Positions 1 to 7,752 of a stretch of DNA of 64,000 nucleotides are shown here, one piece after another (the stretch's first letter is position 1; each line of letters begins with the position of its first letter). The notes under the pieces are model-generated. The model worked only from the letters and a program-made list of their open reading frames with translations, did not search any database and was not told the origin of the DNA. This DNA comes from Planctomycetota bacterium (GTDB lineage: Bacteria > Planctomycetota > UBA8742 > UBA2392), in the NCBI GenBank assembly GCA_020845475.1, contig JADLFN010000054.1:1-64000 (forward strand), in the 5' to 3' direction. The position numbers were made by a program, and so were the translations under genes.

Positions 1-120
1 GAAGTGCCGCTGGAAAAAGAGTGGCCGCAAGCGCCGCTCGAAATGCCGGAAAGCTGGGGAGTAAGACCGGCGGACAAAGCGATGAAGTTCGAAGATTTAG
101 AAAGACCACCGCCGGAGTGA
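1..120 (+). CDS. C-terminal end of an unknown protein (partial)
   Basis: The first 120 bases read as one open frame of 39 codons ending in TGA at 118-120. The peptide is acidic and proline-rich and ends in ERPPPE. The start lies outside the window. No family is recognisable from this tail. The A-rich codon choices (GAA, AAA, AGA, TTA) differ somewhat from the GC-ending codons of the neighbours. It could be a chance open frame, because no homology supports it. Confidence 0.4.
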   Translation, partial: EVPLEKEWPQAPLEMPESWGVRPADKAMKFEDLERPPPE

Positions 121-130
121 TGCGGTGAGC

Positions 131-158
131 GGAGTGCGGTTCGCGGAGTGCGGTTCGC
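131..158. repeat. 14-bp tandem repeat, two copies
   Basis: The unit GGAGTGCGGTTCGC occurs twice head to tail at 131-144 and 145-158, followed by a partial inverted match (GGTGAACCG). It lies in the gene-free stretch 121-532, just before the larger repeat array. Confidence 0.7.
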
Positions 159-198
159 GGTGAACCGGTCGCTTCATGCACAGAATGGCCAGAATTTC

Positions 199-500
199 AA
201 ACGCCAACGGCAAAATCCGTGCACCGTAGGGGCGACATATATGTCGCCCCTACCACGGCAACGGCTCTCACGCAGAGGCGCGGAGGCGCGGAGAACTGCT
301 TTTTGGGTTCAAAGACAACGGGCAGGCCCTTGCACCGTAGGGGCGACATATATGTCGCCCCTACAACGGCAACGTCAACGGCATCTCACGCAGAGGCGCG
401 GAGAACTGCTTTTTGGGTTCAAAGGCAACGGCAAAACCCATGCACCGTAGGGGCGACATATATGTCGCCCCTACCACGGCAAAGGCAACGGCTCTCACGC
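199..500. repeat. Mosaic repeat array with three copies of a 28-bp palindrome
   Basis: This gene-free stretch is a tandem mosaic with a period of about 110 bp. Module A is made of GGCAACGGC-type words. Module B begins TCTCACGCAGAGGCGCGGAG and runs into CTGCTTTTTGGGTTCAAAG (from about 267 and 382). Module C is a perfect 28-bp palindrome with half-site GTAGGGGCGACATA, at 226-253, 337-364 and 447-474. The three palindromes are identical while the flanking modules vary in length, so the palindrome looks like the conserved unit. It would form a strong hairpin in RNA or single-stranded DNA. Open frames through here are repeat-encoded and not believed. The rest of 121-532 holds nothing else that I can see. 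Confidence 0.85.
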
Positions 501-532
501 CCCTTCGACATCCCCGTGAAGCCACGGGAGTA

Positions 533-1363
533 CTACCATTTGCCGACAAGCGCTTTGACCAGCTTTGCCAGCTTGGGCTCGGCTTCGTTGGCGGTCGCGA
601 TGATTTTCTCGATGTTCGCTTCTTCGAGGTGGTCGGGGTCGCACATGTCGGTGAGAATCGAGAACGCGACAACCTTCAGGCCCATGTGGCGCGCGGCTAC
701 AACCTCCGGCACGGTGCTCATGCCGACGACATCGGCGCCCATGTTGCGCAGGAACCGATACTCCGCGCGCGTTTCGAGATTGGGCCCGAACACCTGCACG
801 TAAACGCCTTCGCGCAACTTCAATTTCTGGGCCTTGGCAATTTCGTGCGCGAGCTTGACCAGCTTGCGGTCGTAGGGCTCGCTCATGTCGGGGAAGCGCA
901 CGCCCAGCTTATCTTCGTTCGGCCCCACCAGTGGGTTGATGCCGGCCATGCCCGGGAGGTTGATGTGGTCGTTGAGCACCATGATGTCGCCCACCTTCCA
1001 ACGCGTGTTCAGCCCGCCCGCGGCGTTGGAGAGCACCACCGTTTTCACGCCCAGCCGCGCCAGCAGTCGCACGGGGAACACGATGTTCTCCATCGCGTGG
1101 CCCTCATAGCCATGAAGGCGCCCGTCGAGAACAAACACGTTCGTTCCGTTCAGCTTGCCCGCGAGAAACTCGCCCTTGTGCGAAGCCACGCCGGTGGCGG
1201 CGACGTGGGGAATGTCGTCAAAGTTGACGCGCGCGGAAACCTGCACGTCTTCGGCAAGGCGGCCCAGCCCGGTGCCAAGCACGATGCCGACTTTGGCCTG
1301 CGTCAAAACGCGGGGACGAAGGAACTCCACGGCGGCATCAAGTTTGTCGAGGATGGAAGGCAT
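533..1363 (-). CDS. punA: Purine nucleoside phosphorylase (PNP/MTAP family, trimeric type)
   Basis: A 276-residue cytosolic enzyme of purine salvage. It cleaves purine nucleosides with phosphate to base and ribose 1-phosphate. Family landmarks are visible: the phosphate-loop motif GTGLG near residue 31, HGYEG, the NAAGG segment, and GMSTVPE near the sugar and base site. The family's usual asparagine in the base-recognition loop (TN) is replaced by Asp in TDMCDPD. Asp at this place is typical of methylthioadenosine phosphorylases, so 6-aminopurine nucleosides may also be used; this is inference. It starts with ATG at 1363 and follows the PTS EIIA gene on the same strand with a 51-base gap, so the two may be co-transcribed. 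Confidence 0.88.
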   Translation of the reverse strand: MPSILDKLDAAVEFLRPRVLTQAKVGIVLGTGLGRLAEDVQVSARVNFDDIPHVAATGVASHKGEFLAGKLNGTNVFVLDGRLHGYEGHAMENIVFPVRLLARLGVKTVVLSNAAGGLNTRWKVGDIMVLNDHINLPGMAGINPLVGPNEDKLGVRFPDMSEPYDRKLVKLAHEIAKAQKLKLREGVYVQVFGPNLETRAEYRFLRNMGADVVGMSTVPEVVAARHMGLKVVAFSILTDMCDPDHLEEANIEKIIATANEAEPKLAKLVKALVGKW

Positions 1364-1414
1364 AAGAATCGTCCGGGGTTAATTGAGCGCGACAACGGGA
1401 CTCAACGCGCGCCG

Positions 1415-1870
1415 CTACTCCGCGGCTTTCTTGAAAACCGCGATGATGTCTTGCGGCGAATTGGCGCTGAGAATGGCCTTGCGGTTCTGCTCATTGCGCA
1501 GCACGTGCATTGCGGCAGCCAGCACGCGCAGGTAGGTGTTCTGGTCGTTGTCGGGCGCCGCGATCATCACGATCACGCTCACCGGCTTGCCGTCGAGACT
1601 GTCATAGGAGATGCCGCGCGTGCTGCGCGCCAGCCCGAGCGTGAACTGCTTGACGCTGGGCAGCTTGGCGTGAGGCACGGCAATGGTCAGGCCCACGCCG
1701 GTGGACATGATCTCTTCGCGATCGAGGATGGCTTTCTTGAGCGCGTTGGCGTCGGTCACGCCTTCGCTCTTGCCCAGCATGTCGATCATTTCGAGGAGGA
1801 CGTCCTGTTTGGTTGCGCCCTTGAGCTCGAGGATGATGCGCTTGGCATCGAGCATTGAGTGAATGTCCAT
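1415..1870 (-). CDS. PTS EIIA domain protein (fructose/PtsN type)
   Basis: A 151-residue single-domain EIIA protein of the mannitol/fructose/nitrogen-PTS type. The probable phosphoryl-accepting histidine is in the motif AVPHAK, preceded by STGVGL. No EIIB or EIIC partner is adjacent, so a regulatory (PtsN-like) role is more likely than sugar uptake. The frame is open further upstream to 2044, but that extension is low-complexity sequence that translates intergenic repeats. The ATG at 1870 starts a sequence that matches the family N-terminus (MDIHSMLDAKRI), so I chose it. No strong Shine-Dalgarno sequence is visible. PNP lies downstream on the same strand. Confidence 0.85.
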   Translation of the reverse strand: MDIHSMLDAKRIILELKGATKQDVLLEMIDMLGKSEGVTDANALKKAILDREEIMSTGVGLTIAVPHAKLPSVKQFTLGLARSTRGISYDSLDGKPVSVIVMIAAPDNDQNTYLRVLAAAMHVLRNEQNRKAILSANSPQDIIAVFKKAAE

Positions 1871-2165
1871 GCGTCCGTGTTCCGTGGTTCGTGGCCCGTG
1901 GTTCGTGTCTGGTGCCGCGTGATTGCAGTTCGAACCACGAGGCACGAGTAGTGGCGCGATGGTAACGGCGTGTCGAGGGCGTATCAATCGCGCTGGTCTT
2001 GAGGCGTGCAAATAGGTTGACGCATTCGATCGGCGCAATGCCATTGCAATCGCACTGTCGGCGTCCTAGATTGAACGCTCGCGAGGCTACACCCTCCCCC
2101 CGCGCAGCGCGCCGAACAGCGTCGCGTGTAAACGCGATTTTTGGATTACCTGGGAGCCAGGCTTT
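1871..2165. other. Intergenic region between divergent genes with degenerate short repeats
   Basis: The part next to the EIIA gene (1873-1915) is built from degenerate copies of CCGTGGTTCGTGG, with inverted matches (GAACCACGAGGCACGAG) near 1930-1950. The rest must hold the promoters of both divergent genes. A TTGACG at 2017-2022 resembles a -35 element, but I see no convincing -10 at normal spacing. Confidence 0.5.
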
Positions 2166-3428
2166 ATGCCCATTTTCGCGTACGAAGCAATCAACGCCAA
2201 AGGCCAGAAGGAAAACGGAGAACTCGAGGCGGCCAACCGCAACCAGGCCATCCTCGATATCCGTAATGCCGGCCTCAAACCCACCAAAGTAACGCAGCGC
2301 GCCGAAACGGCTGCTGCCAAACAGGCCGCCAAGGCTGACACGGGCGGCGGTGGCGCGGCCCCCGCACCCGGCAAGCGCAAGCGCGGGCGCGTGTCCGTTC
2401 AACAGGTCACGGATTTCACGGCGCAGTTCGCCGTGCTGATTGATGCCGGCCTGCCCGTAGTTCGCTCGCTCAAAGTGCTGGCCAAGCAGCAGAAAGCCGG
2501 CGGTTTCAAGACGGTGCTTGAGGATGTCGCGGAAAGCGTCGAGCAGGGCTCGTCGCTCTCTGAGGCGTTTGCGATGCACCCCAAGGCTTTTGACCGCCTG
2601 TACACCAACATGATCAAGGCCGGCGAGGCCGGCGGTATTCTGGACACGATTCTGCAGCGTTTGGCCGACTTCATGGAAAAGGCCGCGCGCCTGAAGAAGA
2701 AAGTAATCGGCGCGATGATCTACCCGATCATCGTTATGTCCGTGGCTGTGATGATCCTGACCGGCATCATGATCTTCGTGGTGCCTGCGTTTGAAAAGAT
2801 GTTCAAAGAGCAGGGCTTCGCGCTGCCCTTCGCCACGTGGTTGCTCGTTGAGTTCTCACGCGCCATTATCAACCCGTTCATCGGCGGCATCGGCATTATC
2901 CTGATCATTGCCGCGTCGCTGGCCTTTGGCGCCTGGAGTCGCACCACCACGGGCACGCGCATCGTGGACTCGCTTAAGTTGAAGGTCCCGATCTTCGGCA
3001 ACATCATCCAGAAGGCCGTAACGGCGCGCTTCACCCGCACGCTGGGCACCCTGGTGCAGGCCGGCGTGCCGATTCTTGAGGCGCTCACCATCTGCAAGAA
3101 CGCCATTGGCAACGTCGTTCTCGGCGCGGCCATCGAGAAAGTCGCGGCGAGCATCAAGGAAGGTGAAACGATTGCCGGCCCGCTGAGCGAGACGGGCATG
3201 TTTGACGACCTGGTCGTCAACATGATCGACGTAGGCGAGGAAACCGGCGAGCTCGACAAAATGCTGATCAAGGTGGCGGACACCTTTGACGTTTACGTTG
3301 ACATCGCGGTTGAATCGCTCGTCAGCATCCTTGAACCCGTGCTGATCGTGTTCATGGGCGGCGCGATCGGCTTCATCGTGATTGCATTGTTCCTGCCGCT
3401 GGTGGGTCTGATCGAGAACATCAAGTAA
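2166..3428 (+). CDS. gspF: Type II secretion / type IV pilus inner-membrane platform protein (GspF/PilC)
   Basis: A 420-residue polytopic platform protein with two T2SSF domains. The N-terminal segment MPIFAYEAINAKG is typical of the family. The first domain (about 75-200) ends in a membrane segment near residue 195-215. A second membrane pair lies near 240-265, and the second T2SSF domain is followed by a C-terminal membrane helix (LVSILEPVLIVFMGG). The motif EGxSLSEA appears as QGSSLSEAF in the first copy. A proline/glycine-rich linker lies near residues 50-75. Family members sit in the cytoplasmic membrane and contact the GspE/PilB ATPase and pilins. No other secretion gene is adjacent, so gspF versus pilC cannot be settled here. 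Confidence 0.92.
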   Translation: MPIFAYEAINAKGQKENGELEAANRNQAILDIRNAGLKPTKVTQRAETAAAKQAAKADTGGGGAAPAPGKRKRGRVSVQQVTDFTAQFAVLIDAGLPVVRSLKVLAKQQKAGGFKTVLEDVAESVEQGSSLSEAFAMHPKAFDRLYTNMIKAGEAGGILDTILQRLADFMEKAARLKKKVIGAMIYPIIVMSVAVMILTGIMIFVVPAFEKMFKEQGFALPFATWLLVEFSRAIINPFIGGIGIILIIAASLAFGAWSRTTTGTRIVDSLKLKVPIFGNIIQKAVTARFTRTLGTLVQAGVPILEALTICKNAIGNVVLGAAIEKVAASIKEGETIAGPLSETGMFDDLVVNMIDVGEETGELDKMLIKVADTFDVYVDIAVESLVSILEPVLIVFMGGAIGFIVIALFLPLVGLIENIK

Positions 3429-3455
3429 GCGGGCGCGAGTTTTGCTAAACTCCGG

Positions 3456-3486
3456 GGGCCAGATGGGCATTGTGCCTTTCTGGCCC
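3456..3486 (+). terminator. Strong hairpin after gspF, possible terminator or attenuator
   Basis: GGGCCAGA pairs with TCTGGCCC, and inside this GGGCA pairs with TGCCT around a TTG loop. It sits 28 bases after the gspF stop and 22 bases before the ATG of the next gene. No clean T-tract follows (TTGGGTTTGTC), so it may weaken read-through or affect translation of the next gene rather than terminate fully. Confidence 0.5.
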
Positions 3487-3507
3487 TTGGGTTTGTCAGG
3501 GTTCAGC

Positions 3508-5034
3508 ATGGGCTCTCGTTTACACATTCGTGGCGCGGCCGGCTGGAAGTTTGTATTGCTCGTGCTGCTGGCGTGCGTGGCCGTGGCGGTTTATTTCTCA
3601 ATGCAGGTTGAGGGCATTGATCTGTCGCGCCGCGTTCGTTCGTGGTTTGAGCCCACGCCGGCACCCAATCCGGCTCCGGATCCGATTTTCTCGCCGCCTC
3701 CGGATTCGGGCCTTCCGGCCGAGCTGCCCAAGGGCTTCAACCTGACACCGCCCGACGTTTCGGCCTACATCAAGAAACACGCTGCACCACTGCCGGAAAC
3801 GCTCACCATCACGCGCGAGGTGGGCGATTATCGCGTTGATCTTGACCTCGTGCTCGTGCGTCAGGGGCTTTTCATCCAGGGCGAAGATGACGGCGTGATT
3901 GCCAATTCGCCCAAGCGCTGGGTGTTTCTCAACGATTATTACATCGCCCGCACCGAACTCACCAATGAGCAGTACTTCACGTTCATTCTCGACCAGGGCT
4001 ATGACCGCGAGAAGTTCTGGGAGGCCGCCGGATGGGCCTGGGTCCAGAATCCGTCGAGCCCGATGGAAGGCCGCCATGAAGGCAATGGCATCTACGGCTG
4101 GCGCCAGGAAAAGCGCGCGCGCCGCGTGCGCTGGCTGTTTTCTCCGCACGGAGATCTCACGCTCGAGGGCCTGCAGATTGCGGGCGGCGCGGCGGCTTCA
4201 CATGCCGTTTACTTTGTCGGGCCCATGTACGAAATGCGCAAGCTGCTGACCTATGAATCGAGCGAAAGCACCGCCTGGCAGGCAGACATCTTCCGCAAAG
4301 AGGACTCGCAGTACAAACTCACCAGCGGCGCGGCTTTGGCCCAGATGCCGGAGATGGCGCGCTATCGTTACACCGCCGGCGGTGACGGCCGCCTCACGCT
4401 GCGCGCTGATTCCAAGGCGCTGATGGTGCTCGCTTACCTGGACGGCCTCGAGGCGCGGCCCTATGCGTTCAATCTTGAGGTCGCTTCGATGGGTGAATTC
4501 GGCGCGCCCAAAAAGCCCGTTTCGTGCGTGAGCTGGTTCGAAGCGGACGCATGCAGCCGCTACCTCGGCGGCCGCCTGCCCACGGAAGCAGAGTGGGAGA
4601 AAGCGGCCCGCGGCAATGACGGACGCTCGATTCCGTGGCTTGGCCCCAACGATCAGGTTAGTCACCAGGGCCAACTGGAAATGCTGCGCGCGAACTCGAA
4701 CTTCAATTCCAAGAAAGTGATGGAGGTTGGCGCTTTCGAGAATGGCCGCTCACCGTTCCAGCTTCTTGACGTGGTGGGCAGCGTTACCGAATGGACCGCC
4801 GACTGTTACGAGCGCAGCGCCTACGAAAAGCCCTCCTACGGTTGGGTCAACCCGCGCATGAAGGGTGAGCCCGGCCAGCCGCGCAGCGTGCGCGGCGCCT
4901 CGCGCGAAGACGAAGATGTGCAGATTGCCAACCTGTACTACCGTCGCTTTGGCGATCCGAACGAGCGCAACACCGCCAAGGGCTTCCGCATCGTGTTCGA
5001 CCCGGAAGAAGCGCTCAAGCTCGCCAAGCGCTGA
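3508..5034 (+). CDS. Membrane-anchored formylglycine-generating-enzyme-like (SUMF1-fold) protein
   Basis: A 508-residue protein with one N-terminal membrane helix (about residues 11-30, FVLLVLLACVAVAVYF), a proline-rich linker and a periplasmic SUMF1/FGE-sulfatase fold. The fold begins at YYIARTELTNEQY. Its core appears later as PVSCVSWFEAD, GGRLPTEAEWEKAARG, VVGSVTEWTAD and the C-terminal AKGFRIVFDPE. About 150 residues are inserted between the first motif and the core. The catalytic cysteine pair of true formylglycine-generating enzymes is not clearly present, so a sulfatase-activating role is unproven. ATG at 3508 is preceded by AGGG. A TTG 66 bases upstream is possible but would add a sequence with no signal-like features. 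Confidence 0.8.
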   Translation: MGSRLHIRGAAGWKFVLLVLLACVAVAVYFSMQVEGIDLSRRVRSWFEPTPAPNPAPDPIFSPPPDSGLPAELPKGFNLTPPDVSAYIKKHAAPLPETLTITREVGDYRVDLDLVLVRQGLFIQGEDDGVIANSPKRWVFLNDYYIARTELTNEQYFTFILDQGYDREKFWEAAGWAWVQNPSSPMEGRHEGNGIYGWRQEKRARRVRWLFSPHGDLTLEGLQIAGGAAASHAVYFVGPMYEMRKLLTYESSESTAWQADIFRKEDSQYKLTSGAALAQMPEMARYRYTAGGDGRLTLRADSKALMVLAYLDGLEARPYAFNLEVASMGEFGAPKKPVSCVSWFEADACSRYLGGRLPTEAEWEKAARGNDGRSIPWLGPNDQVSHQGQLEMLRANSNFNSKKVMEVGAFENGRSPFQLLDVVGSVTEWTADCYERSAYEKPSYGWVNPRMKGEPGQPRSVRGASREDEDVQIANLYYRRFGDPNERNTAKGFRIVFDPEEALKLAKR

Positions 5035-5050
5035 GCAAGCTTCCCCGCCG

Positions 5051-5338
5051 CTACTCAACCAGCGCACGAAGCGCCAGTTCCGACACCCCGGAGATTTCGA
5101 CCACTTTATCCTGGGCGGTTTCGCCGCTGACGATGGCGATCTCGCGCTTCGAAACGCGCAGTTCGCGAGCCAGCAGTTCGATAACGGCGGCGTTGGCCTT
5201 GCCGCGCTCAGGAGCTTCAGTGACCGCCAGCTTGAGGGCGCCGCCATGCTCGCCCATGATGCGCGCGCGCGCGGCCTTGGGCGCGACGCGCAGGCGCAAA
5301 CGAACTCCGCCGCTGATCGATGTAATCTCGAGCGTCAC
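5051..5338 (-). CDS. DUF167 / YggU family protein (UPF0235)
   Basis: A 95-residue protein matching the DUF167 family by the pattern RVAPKAAR, LKLAVTEAPERGKANAAVIELLA and a closing lysine-rich GETAQDKVVEI segment. The biochemical function of the family is unknown. It lies 2 bases downstream of the secreted protein at 5341-6360 on the same strand, so the two are probably co-transcribed. Confidence 0.85.
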   Translation of the reverse strand: MTLEITSISGGVRLRLRVAPKAARARIMGEHGGALKLAVTEAPERGKANAAVIELLARELRVSKREIAIVSGETAQDKVVEISGVSELALRALVE

Positions 5339-5340
5339 GC

Positions 5341-6360
5341 CTACTTCTTGTATTCACGATTGGCGCTGTTCTGCGCTTCCTGGATGCGCCGCCTCTGGTC
5401 TTCTACATAACGCACGCCCTCTTCACTGAGCTGCGTTGCGCCGTCCAGCGCTGCGTTGGCGCGTTCGAACTGGTAAAGCGCGGTGAACACCCACGCAAGA
5501 CCGGCGTCAATGTTGCCGCGCCGCACGAGGCTGTCCTGCGGCCAATACTCCTTGATCACGGTCAGGGCTGCGCGCGCGCTGATAAAGTCAGGCGTGGCGT
5601 CGTCACGCTCGCGGGCGCTGACGACGGTCAGGTACCGTGTCCAGTGAGTGATCTCGCCGGGGTTTTCGTTCAGCGCCTTCTCGGCGTCGCGCAGAATGCC
5701 CCAGTAGCCGCGCTCTTCTTTGAGCCAGTTCTCGAGCCGGCGCAAGGTGATGCCGCCCATCGTTTCATCGATCTGCTTGCGCAAGATGGCCTGCTGCAGT
5801 TCCTTGACAACGGCCTGGCCCTGTTTTTCCGCGCGCGTCCAGGTGCGATCGAACTCACCGTCGTTTTCGGAATACGCGTAGTACGAAAGCACATCGGCAA
5901 TCATCCGGTAATAGAAGTGCCGACCGGCCTGCAATTCCACCGCGCGCGCGCGCACCTCACCTTTGTAGCCCTTCAGTTCTTCATCGCTTGGCACGGCGCA
6001 CTTCTTGAAGGCCTTGGATGCTTCTTTGTAGAAGCCGGCCTTGAGTGCGGCCTGAGCGCCGAGATAACCCGAGACTGCGTCGTGGTACTGATCGAGCACT
6101 TTGGCGCTCTCGCGCGACTCACTGCTCTCCTGCTTGCGCATGCCTTCCCGCAACGCCTGAAAGCGCGCCAGCGCCGCGGCGCCGTCTGCGGCCTTGGGTG
6201 GATCCTTGGGCGGTTCTTTGGGCGGCGTATCGGGCTGCTCGCCACCCTTGCGCGCACGCTCGATTTCTTCGCTTACTTTGTCCTTGTCCGTTTTGGGAAA
6301 CACCTGCGCGCACAGCGGCGCGGCTACGAAAACGGCAAGCAGAAAAACGGGCAGTTTCAT
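5341..6360 (-). CDS. Secreted or periplasmic protein of unknown function
   Basis: A 339-residue protein with a clear Sec signal peptide (MKLPVFLLAVFVAAPLCA). A charged, proline-rich linker follows (KEPPKDPPK near residues 47-55), then a predominantly alpha-helical body rich in Ala, Glu and Arg. The spacing of aromatic and alanine residues in the second half is compatible with TPR-like helical repeats, but I cannot assign the family. The start ATG at 6360 is supported by the signal peptide. It is followed closely by the DUF167 gene. Confidence 0.7.
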   Translation of the reverse strand: MKLPVFLLAVFVAAPLCAQVFPKTDKDKVSEEIERARKGGEQPDTPPKEPPKDPPKAADGAAALARFQALREGMRKQESSESRESAKVLDQYHDAVSGYLGAQAALKAGFYKEASKAFKKCAVPSDEELKGYKGEVRARAVELQAGRHFYYRMIADVLSYYAYSENDGEFDRTWTRAEKQGQAVVKELQQAILRKQIDETMGGITLRRLENWLKEERGYWGILRDAEKALNENPGEITHWTRYLTVVSARERDDATPDFISARAALTVIKEYWPQDSLVRRGNIDAGLAWVFTALYQFERANAALDGATQLSEEGVRYVEDQRRRIQEAQNSANREYKK

Positions 6361-6456
6361 ACAAGCCTCTCGCAGGGCAAAAGCCGGGGCTTCATTATAG
6401 TAGGAAAACCGCAGCTGTGATTACTTGGAAAGCGCCAATGAACGCCACGAACGGGG

Positions 6457-7707
6457 CTAGAACGAATCCAGCGCGTCGTCGCGGCTCAGTTCGGTGTAGC
6501 TCGTTTCGTCTTCGGGCTCGCCTTCAATGAGATCCACGCCCTCGCGCGTGATGGAAATGATCAGTACGTCGTCTTCGGCGCGATGGCCGGCCTGGGCGAT
6601 GTTCGCGATGGAGTGGGCCACGTCAACATCGCTGGGGATTTTGGACAGCGCGCGGCGCATGCCGGGATAATCGAACTCTTCGCCGTCTTCCTGTTTGCAC
6701 TCGAGGATGCCGTCCGAGAACAGGATCAGGCGCGCGCCTGGCATCAGGTTGGTTTCGAAAACCTCAACGGTGTCGGCCCAATTGGGCGAGCGCTTGAGGC
6801 CCAGCGCCAGTCCCGCCGTCACGATTTCCTGGATGCTGCCGTCGGGCTGCTGCAAGACCGGGTGCGGCACACCGCAGCGCGCGTGTGCCCAGTCCCCGCT
6901 GATCGTATCGAGCACCCCCACCAGGCCCGCCACGAACTTGCCGTGCGGCATGTCGGGCGCGATTTCTTCGTTGGCAAAGCGCAGCGCCTCGCGCAAATCA
7001 CCGTTATGAATGCGCGTACCGATAGAGATGACCTTGCGCGCCATGGATTGAATCACCGCGGCCTGGATGCCGTGCCCGGTCACGTCGCCCACAACCACCG
7101 CCAGTCGCCGCCGATCGAGCCAGAAGAAGTCATAGAAATCGCCGCCCACAAACCCGCCCGCGGGCGCAAAGTGGCAATTGATGCGGATGCCCTTGGGTGA
7201 GGGCGGGCTGGCCAGCATGGTCACGAAGTTCTGGGCCGCGTCGGTCAAGTCGGCGGTCGTCGCGGAGATCTCGCGCTCGAGGCGCAGTATCTGGCTTTGA
7301 AGTTCGCTGCGCTCGCGACGCCGGCTTTGCTTGTTGCGCACGGTCTGGCGCAGCACGGTTTCGACCTGCACGCCCAGGTGTTCAATATCGACCGGCTTCT
7401 TGAGGATGCCGTAGATGTCGCACTGGTAGCCGCCGAGGATGGCCGTGTAGTTCTTGCCCTCGACCAGCAGGATAATCGGCACGCGCATCAGCTTGCGGTC
7501 TTTCTGCAGCGACTCAAGGAACTGGATCTCCTTCTCGCCGCTCTCCTGCAAGTCGCAGATCATCAGGTCCGGGCGCATGGATTGCGCGGCGGCCAGTGCT
7601 TTTTCGGTGTCGGGCGCGACACTGATCGTGTGCTTGCCGGCTTTCAGGTCCTGCTCAATGGAGCCCGAAAGTGCAGCGTCGTTGCTGATCAAAATCAGAT
7701 GCGCCAT
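6457..7707 (-). CDS. Receiver-SpoIIE (PP2C-type) serine phosphatase, first copy
   Basis: A 416-residue cytosolic signalling protein. Residues 1-120 form a response-regulator receiver fold, about 125-165 a coiled-coil linker, and about 180-390 an RsbU/SpoIIE phosphatase domain with metal-binding acidic motifs (GGDFYDF, VVGDVTGHG, LFSDGI). The receiver is degenerate: the usual paired acidic residues after beta-1 read ISND, although an aspartate (ICDLQES) remains at the phosphorylation site. Such proteins usually dephosphorylate anti-anti-sigma factors in partner-switching pathways. A paralogue lies immediately upstream on the same strand with a 45-base gap. Confidence 0.88.
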   Translation of the reverse strand: MAHLILISNDAALSGSIEQDLKAGKHTISVAPDTEKALAAAQSMRPDLMICDLQESGEKEIQFLESLQKDRKLMRVPIILLVEGKNYTAILGGYQCDIYGILKKPVDIEHLGVQVETVLRQTVRNKQSRRRERSELQSQILRLEREISATTADLTDAAQNFVTMLASPPSPKGIRINCHFAPAGGFVGGDFYDFFWLDRRRLAVVVGDVTGHGIQAAVIQSMARKVISIGTRIHNGDLREALRFANEEIAPDMPHGKFVAGLVGVLDTISGDWAHARCGVPHPVLQQPDGSIQEIVTAGLALGLKRSPNWADTVEVFETNLMPGARLILFSDGILECKQEDGEEFDYPGMRRALSKIPSDVDVAHSIANIAQAGHRAEDDVLIISITREGVDLIEGEPEDETSYTELSRDDALDSF

Positions 7708-7752
7708 GGAGCGACAGTTTGCGAAATGCGTGTCAGGGCCGCAAGCGCCGCT

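Noticed and set aside
199-500. CRISPR array
   Set aside because: The repeated units are about 110 bp, the intervals are not unique spacers of even length, the repeats are partly degenerate, and no cas gene is near.
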